Assembly: GCA_902796045.1 (NCBI GenBank)
Contig: CADBNQ010000248.1
Location: 1 to 10,014, forward strand
Reading direction: 5' to 3'
Source: an uncultured Lachnospiraceae bacterium
GTDB lineage: Bacteria > Bacillota > Clostridia > Lachnospirales > Lachnospiraceae
Length of the DNA: 10,014 bases
Below the pieces are notes generated by a model. That model made no database searches and had not been told where the DNA came from. It was given only the letters and a program-made list of their open reading frames with translations. Each line of letters opens with the position of its first letter. Positions within the stretch are counted from its first letter, which is position 1. A program made the position numbers and the translations under genes. This document shows, one piece after another, positions 6,372 to 10,014 of the stretch.

Positions 6372-8147
6372 ATGGCTGACAATTACAAAATCACTCAGTA
6401 TTCGGTAAACAGTATTTTAAACAATGTTTTAAGTTCCCAGATCGCGATTCCCGAGATGCAGAGACCTTTTGTCTGGAAGGGGAAGGAAGTAAAAGACCTC
6501 ATCGATTCTCTCTATGAGGGATATCCCATAGGCTATCTGATTATCTGGCAGAATTCTCAGGTCAGACTTCGCGGATTCGGCAAAGGCGGAACAAAGAAGA
6601 TTCTGATTGATGGTCAGCAGAGGGTCACGGCATTGATGGCAGCTCTCCTTGGCAGGGAGGTCCTCGATGACCAGTACAAATCCCACAGGATCAGAATCGC
6701 ATTCCTTCCCTTCCCGTCAGAAGGGGAAGAGAGATTTGCGGTCAATGACGGCTATTATGACGACCGGCCGGAATGGATTCCTGATATCTCCCTTCTTTTT
6801 AAGAAGAATTTCTCCTACCGTACTTTCGAAAAAGAGTATGCCGGCAAGAATCCGGGGCTTGATATCAGCGGACTTGAGTCAGTCGTTGATCAGCTCAAGG
6901 GCATTGTGAAGCATCAGGTCGGAATCATAGAATTATCATTCCTTCTGGATATTGATGTGGTTTCCGAGATCTTTATCCGTATCAACCTCCAGGGCAAGCC
7001 GCTGAACCAGGAAGACTTTGCCATGTCTAAGATTTCCGTCAACGAACAGTATGACGGGGACCGGATCCGCAATACCATCGATTATTTCTGCCATCTCCTT
7101 CAGGATCCTTCCTTCCTGGATGTTCTTAAGAAGAATGAGTCAGACTTTATGAATTCAGAATACGGTAAGAATCTTGCCTGGACAGGCGGGAAGGAAGAAT
7201 TCTATTATAAGCCTTCCTATGGGGATATGCTCAAGGTTGTCCTGATTGCCTGGTTCGGCAGGACAAAGATTGCCGACCTGGTCAACCTGCTGTCCGGGAA
7301 AACTTCCAGACGGGGAGAAGTGTCAAGAAAGCTCTCAGAAGAGTCCTTCAGAACTCTGGGCAAGGGAGTAAAGGCATTTACCAGCGAGAAAAACTTCCGG
7401 GGATTCTGCCAGGCGCTCGAAAAGGCCGGCTACACCTGTCCAAGACTTTTTTATTCCCAGTCAGTCCTCAATTACTGCTATGCCATGTATCTCATCATGG
7501 ACAGGGAAGGACTCTCCAAGGCAAAGAAACAGTCTATGACAGGCCGGTGGATGACCATGGCCCTCATCACAGGTCATTATCAGAATTCACCGGACAGCGT
7601 GGTGATGAGAGATTGTGCAGAGATCGGCCGGGCCGGATTTGCCTCCTACCTGTCTCAGCTTGAAGAACTGCGCCTTACTGACCAGTTCTTTGCTGCCATC
7701 CTGCCGGACAAATTCAGGGCGACCAATGTCAGGACAGCATCCTTTATGGCCTTCCTTGCTGCCATGTGCGCGGCAGACTCAAAAGGGCTCTACAGTAAAT
7801 CTGTTCTGATTAAGGACCTGCTTGCCGAAAAGACAGACTCCTGTCAGCTTCTCTCCAGGAACTATCTGGAGAAGTGCGGGTTTAAGACCAGAGAGACCTA
7901 CGGTCAGGTGGCCAATATCACCTATACTTCAAAGGATGTGAAGAATGTTCTTAAGAAGAAATCGCCCGCAGATTACAGGGAGCTCCTGGGAGATCTGATG
8001 AGCGGGAAGGAGATCAGCGCCTCGCTGAAAGAGCATGGTATTCCCGAAGAGATCTTTACGGCAGATAAGGATCATGTTGAGGAGATTCTCTCAGCCCGAC
8101 GTGAGAATATGGCTCAGATCATCAAAACCCATTATTTCGGTCTGTAA
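6372..8147 (+). CDS. DUF262 (GmrSD/ParB-like) protein with degenerate C-terminal HNH region
   Basis: A 591-residue DUF262 protein; the gene name is unknown. The N-terminal module has all its hallmark motifs: IPEMQRPFVW (26-35), the GYPIG loop (50-54), DGQQR (80-84, the ParB-like nucleotide-binding/hydrolysis motif) and FIRINLQGKPLNQEDF (201-216). A helical middle follows (about 220-460, including WMTMALITGHYQNSPDS). The C-terminus (about 485-545) aligns by eye with the HNH/DUF1524-like end of DUF262 proteins, where I recall HHIFPxxYL, then NQIAN, an Asn and KxPxxY. Here these read CQLLSRNYL (491-499), GQVAN, Lys-Asn and KKSPADY. The fold seems kept and the nuclease residues lost. DUF262 proteins are often phage-defence or modification-dependent enzymes. 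AAAGGAG lies 7 nt before ATG 6372, favoured over the adjacent ATG 6369. The gene starts 64 nt after codY with no terminator between them. Base and codon style resemble its neighbours, so recent transfer is not evident. Confidence 0.88.
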   Translation: MADNYKITQYSVNSILNNVLSSQIAIPEMQRPFVWKGKEVKDLIDSLYEGYPIGYLIIWQNSQVRLRGFGKGGTKKILIDGQQRVTALMAALLGREVLDDQYKSHRIRIAFLPFPSEGEERFAVNDGYYDDRPEWIPDISLLFKKNFSYRTFEKEYAGKNPGLDISGLESVVDQLKGIVKHQVGIIELSFLLDIDVVSEIFIRINLQGKPLNQEDFAMSKISVNEQYDGDRIRNTIDYFCHLLQDPSFLDVLKKNESDFMNSEYGKNLAWTGGKEEFYYKPSYGDMLKVVLIAWFGRTKIADLVNLLSGKTSRRGEVSRKLSEESFRTLGKGVKAFTSEKNFRGFCQALEKAGYTCPRLFYSQSVLNYCYAMYLIMDREGLSKAKKQSMTGRWMTMALITGHYQNSPDSVVMRDCAEIGRAGFASYLSQLEELRLTDQFFAAILPDKFRATNVRTASFMAFLAAMCAADSKGLYSKSVLIKDLLAEKTDSCQLLSRNYLEKCGFKTRETYGQVANITYTSKDVKNVLKKKSPADYRELLGDLMSGKEISASLKEHGIPEEIFTADKDHVEEILSARRENMAQIIKTHYFGL

Positions 8148-8174
8148 GTCGTCCGGGAGACCGGCAAATAATCC

Positions 8175-8203
8175 TTGCAATACCATCAGGGCTGTGATAT
8201 ACT
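8175..8203 (+). promoter_or_regulatory. Strong promoter for rpsB-tsf
   Basis: TTGCAA (8175-8180), a 17-bp spacer and TATACT (8198-8203), with TGA just before the -10 forming an extended -10. The predicted start is near 8209-8211. It begins 28 bp after the DUF262 stop codon. I see no convincing terminator before it: CCGG-GAGA-CCGG near 8153-8164 is short and has no U-tract. Some read-through from codY and the DUF262 gene into rpsB is therefore possible. Confidence 0.8.
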
Positions 8204-8209
8204 ACCATT

Positions 8210-8328
8210 CGGCAAAATGAAACACGTCATCGGATTCTGTCGGTTGCCGTGCCTGCCTGAGCGTCAGTTTATGCGGGTGGATCGAGGAAAAAGAAGATGA
8301 CGGAGGAATAACAAAAAGGAGAACTAAA
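8210..8328 (+). promoter_or_regulatory. Structured 5' leader of rpsB-tsf mRNA
   Basis: The predicted untranslated leader is about 119 nt, longer than needed for initiation. CGTCATC (8225-8231) and GATGACG (8296-8302) are exact reverse complements and would close a large domain. Inside it, CCTGC (8252-8256) pairs with GCGGG (8273-8277, one G-U) around the hairpin CTGA-GCG-TCAG (8257-8267). The closing stem ends just before GGAGG (8302-8306) and about 12 nt before the real Shine-Dalgarno AAGGAG. CGTCA also recurs at 8262-8266, so GATGACG could switch partners. In E. coli, S2 represses rpsB-tsf by binding the rpsB leader. An equivalent here is inference. Confidence 0.5.
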
Positions 8329-9060
8329 ATGAGCGTTATTTCAATGAAGCAGTTACTCGAAGCAGGTGTTCACTTCGGACACCAGACCAGAAGATGGAAC
8401 CCCAAGATGGCTCCCTACATCTACACAGAGCGCAACGGCATCTATATCATTGATCTGCAGAAGTCTGTAGGCATGGTAGATGATGCTTACGAAGCAGTGA
8501 AGGCCTGTGTAGCTGACGGCGGAAAGATCCTTTTCGTAGGAACCAAGAAGCAGGCACAGGATACCATTAAGAATGAGGCTGAGAGAAGCGGTATGTACTA
8601 TGTCAACCAGAGATGGTTAGGCGGCATGCTTACCAACTTCAAGACCATCCAGAGCCGTGTTGCCCAGTTAAAGAAGATTGAGGCCATGGAAGAGGACGGC
8701 ACCTTTGACGTTCTTCCCAAGAAGGAAGTCATCAAGCTGAAGAAGCAGCAGGAGAAGCTTCAGAAGAATCTTGGCGGTATCAAGGAAATGCAGGAAGTAC
8801 CGGACATGATCTTTGTCGTTGATCCCAGGAAAGAGCGCATCTGTATCCAGGAAGCACACACCCTTGGTATTCCGCTGGTAGGTATCTGCGATACAAACTG
8901 TGATCCGGAAGAGCTGGATTACGTAATCCCCGGTAACGATGACGCGATCCGTGCAGTAAAACTGATCGTTTCCAAGATGGCAGACGCCGTCATCGAGGGC
9001 AACCAGGGACAGGATGCAGAGGTTTCTGAAGAAGCAGAGATCGAAGCAGAAGAAGCATAA
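8329..9060 (+). CDS. rpsB: 30S ribosomal protein S2
   Basis: A 243-residue S2 protein (uS2), one of the late-assembling 30S proteins, bound near the head-body junction on the solvent side and needed with S1 for initiation in many bacteria. Family motifs are MKQLLEAGVHFGHQTRRWNP (6-25), IDLQKS (41-46), NQRWLGGMLTN (93-103), a coiled-coil helical insertion (about 105-155, rich in Lys, Glu and Gln) and PDMIFVVDPRKE (158-169) with GIPLVGICDTNCDPE (180-194). The C-terminal 20 residues form an acidic tail (Glu/Ala), common in Firmicutes. AAGGAG is 7 nt before the ATG. It has its own promoter and structured leader, and tsf follows after 18 nt, as in most bacteria. Codon choice is more biased (frequent GCA, GTA, AAG) than in the upstream genes, as expected for high expression. 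Confidence 0.98.
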   Translation: MSVISMKQLLEAGVHFGHQTRRWNPKMAPYIYTERNGIYIIDLQKSVGMVDDAYEAVKACVADGGKILFVGTKKQAQDTIKNEAERSGMYYVNQRWLGGMLTNFKTIQSRVAQLKKIEAMEEDGTFDVLPKKEVIKLKKQQEKLQKNLGGIKEMQEVPDMIFVVDPRKERICIQEAHTLGIPLVGICDTNCDPEELDYVIPGNDDAIRAVKLIVSKMADAVIEGNQGQDAEVSEEAEIEAEEA

Positions 9061-9078
9061 TTTGGAGGAATAATTATC

Positions 9079-10014
9079 ATGGCTATTACAGCAAAACAGG
9101 TTAAAGAGTTACGTGAGATGACAGGCGCCGGTATGATGGACTGCAAGAAGGCTCTTACAGCATCTGATGGTGATTTTGATAAAGCGATCGAGTTCTTAAG
9201 AGAAAAAGGACTTGCAACTGCTGAGAAGAAGGCCGGCAGAGTTGCTGCAGAAGGTATCGTGAAGGTACTGGTATCTGATGATGCGCATAAGGCAGTAGCA
9301 GTTGAGGTTAACGCAGAGACAGACTTCGTTGCCAAGAATGAGAAGTTCCAGGCATATGTAGCTCAGGTTGCTGAGCAGGCTATGGATACAGAGGCAGCTG
9401 ATATCGATGCTTTCCTCGCTGAGCCCTGGAAGTTTGACGAGAGCAAGACAGTGAAAGAAGCACTGGCAGCTCAGATCGCTGTTATCGGCGAGAACATGAA
9501 CATCCGTCGTTTCACCCAGATGAAAGAGGATGCCGGATTTATCGCTTCCTACACTCATATGGGCGGCAAGATCGGCGTTTTACTTGACGTCGTATCTGAC
9601 GTAGTGAACGATGATGTTAAGGAGATGGCTAAGAATCTCTGCATGCAGATCGCAGCTATGAAGCCGAAGTACACAGACCGTTCTGAGGTAGATCAGGATT
9701 ACTTAAAGAAAGAGGAGGAGATCCTCACTGCTGCAGCTAAGAATGAGAAACCCGGCGCTAATGACAAGATCATCAACGGTATGGTGAAGGGACGTCTCAA
9801 CAAAGAGCTGAAAGAGATCTGCCTGATGGATCAGGTTTACGTTAAGGCTGAGGATGGCAAGCAGCCTGTCAACAAGTATGTTGCAGAAGTAGCGAAAGCT
9901 AACGGCGCTTCCATCAAGATCAAAGGATTCGTTCGTATGGAGACAGGCGAAGGAATCGAGAAGAAGCAGGAAGACTTCGCTGCAGAAGTTGCTGCTCAGA
10001 TGGCAGGAAAGTAA
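9079..10014 (+). CDS. tsf: Translation elongation factor Ts
   Basis: A 311-residue EF-Ts, which recycles EF-Tu by exchanging GDP for GTP. The N-terminal UBA-like domain (about 1-50) includes LREMTGAGMMDCKKAL (11-26). The core has EVNAETDFVAKNE (76-88), whose Asp82-Phe83 are the conserved pair that inserts into EF-Tu near its magnesium site. Two dimerisation-type subdomains and a long helical region follow (GGKIGVLL, CMQIAAMKP). The protein ends in a basic/acidic helix ending MAGK, with the stop at the last three bases of the window, so the gene is complete. GGAGG (9064-9068) lies 10 nt before the ATG. It is co-transcribed with rpsB. Its codons are strongly biased (CGT arginine, GCT/GCA alanine), fitting high expression. 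pyrH and frr usually follow, but the window stops here. Confidence 0.98.
   Translation: MAITAKQVKELREMTGAGMMDCKKALTASDGDFDKAIEFLREKGLATAEKKAGRVAAEGIVKVLVSDDAHKAVAVEVNAETDFVAKNEKFQAYVAQVAEQAMDTEAADIDAFLAEPWKFDESKTVKEALAAQIAVIGENMNIRRFTQMKEDAGFIASYTHMGGKIGVLLDVVSDVVNDDVKEMAKNLCMQIAAMKPKYTDRSEVDQDYLKKEEEILTAAAKNEKPGANDKIINGMVKGRLNKELKEICLMDQVYVKAEDGKQPVNKYVAEVAKANGASIKIKGFVRMETGEGIEKKQEDFAAEVAAQMAGK

Noticed and set aside
6372..8147. DUF262 protein as a plasmid-partition ParB
   Set aside because: It shares the DGQQR-type fold motif but lacks the ParB helix-turn-helix and a ParA neighbour. The IPxxQRxFVW and RINxQGxxLN motifs are specific to DUF262.
8150..8168. CCGG-GAGA-CCGG hairpin after the DUF262 stop as a terminator
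   Set aside because: The stem is only 4 bp and no T-run follows.
8217..8300. 27-codon open frame in the rpsB leader, overlapping a 4-codon MTEE frame (8297-8311)
   Set aside because: Its start would be only a few bases from the predicted transcript start, with no ribosome binding site. The RNA structure explains the region better than a leader peptide, though the tiny MTEE frame sits in a purine-rich context.

Overview
The window is a run of co-oriented housekeeping genes from a low-to-mid GC Firmicute, most likely a clostridial gut bacterium of the Lachnospiraceae type. The main evidence is a full-length CodY (confined to Firmicutes), strong AGGAGG-type Shine-Dalgarno sites, promoters with a 17-bp spacer and extended -10 elements, heavy AGG/AGA arginine use outside the ribosomal genes, and the order comM-dprA-topA-codY-(insert)-rpsB-tsf. 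The taxon is inferred from gene content and style. No marker alignment was run.

Layout: bases 1-300 are a CpG-rich stretch with no intact gene, unlike the AT-rich promoter DNA that follows abruptly. A good promoter (340-368) then drives comM (441-1982) and dprA (2000-3193), which are 17 nt apart and both linked to handling incoming single-stranded DNA during transformation. topA (3264-5336) has its own control region. A perfect 22-bp palindrome over the last dprA codons is centred on a plausible -35, and three tandem 13-bp units fill most of the predicted 5' leader up to the ribosome binding site. A strong terminator follows topA (5370-5408). codY (5537-6307) has its own extended -10 promoter and a weak CodY-box-like site.

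Between codY and rpsB sits a 591-residue DUF262 (GmrSD/ParB-like) protein (6372-8147). Its N-terminal DGQQR module is intact, but its C-terminal HNH (DUF1524-like) region has lost the residues expected to be catalytic. No terminator or strong promoter separates it from codY, so it may be read through from the codY promoter. A new strong promoter (8175-8203) and a roughly 119-nt structured leader precede rpsB-tsf (8329-10014), the translation operon for ribosomal protein S2 and EF-Ts. The window ends exactly at the tsf stop codon.

Most of the window is ordinary chromosome. The points worth a second look are the DUF262 protein with a degenerate nuclease site in a core-gene cluster, the tandem-repeat/palindrome control region of topA, the rpsB leader, the diverged effector pocket of CodY, and the odd first 300 bases. 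I see no CRISPR array, insertion sequence, tRNA or rRNA.
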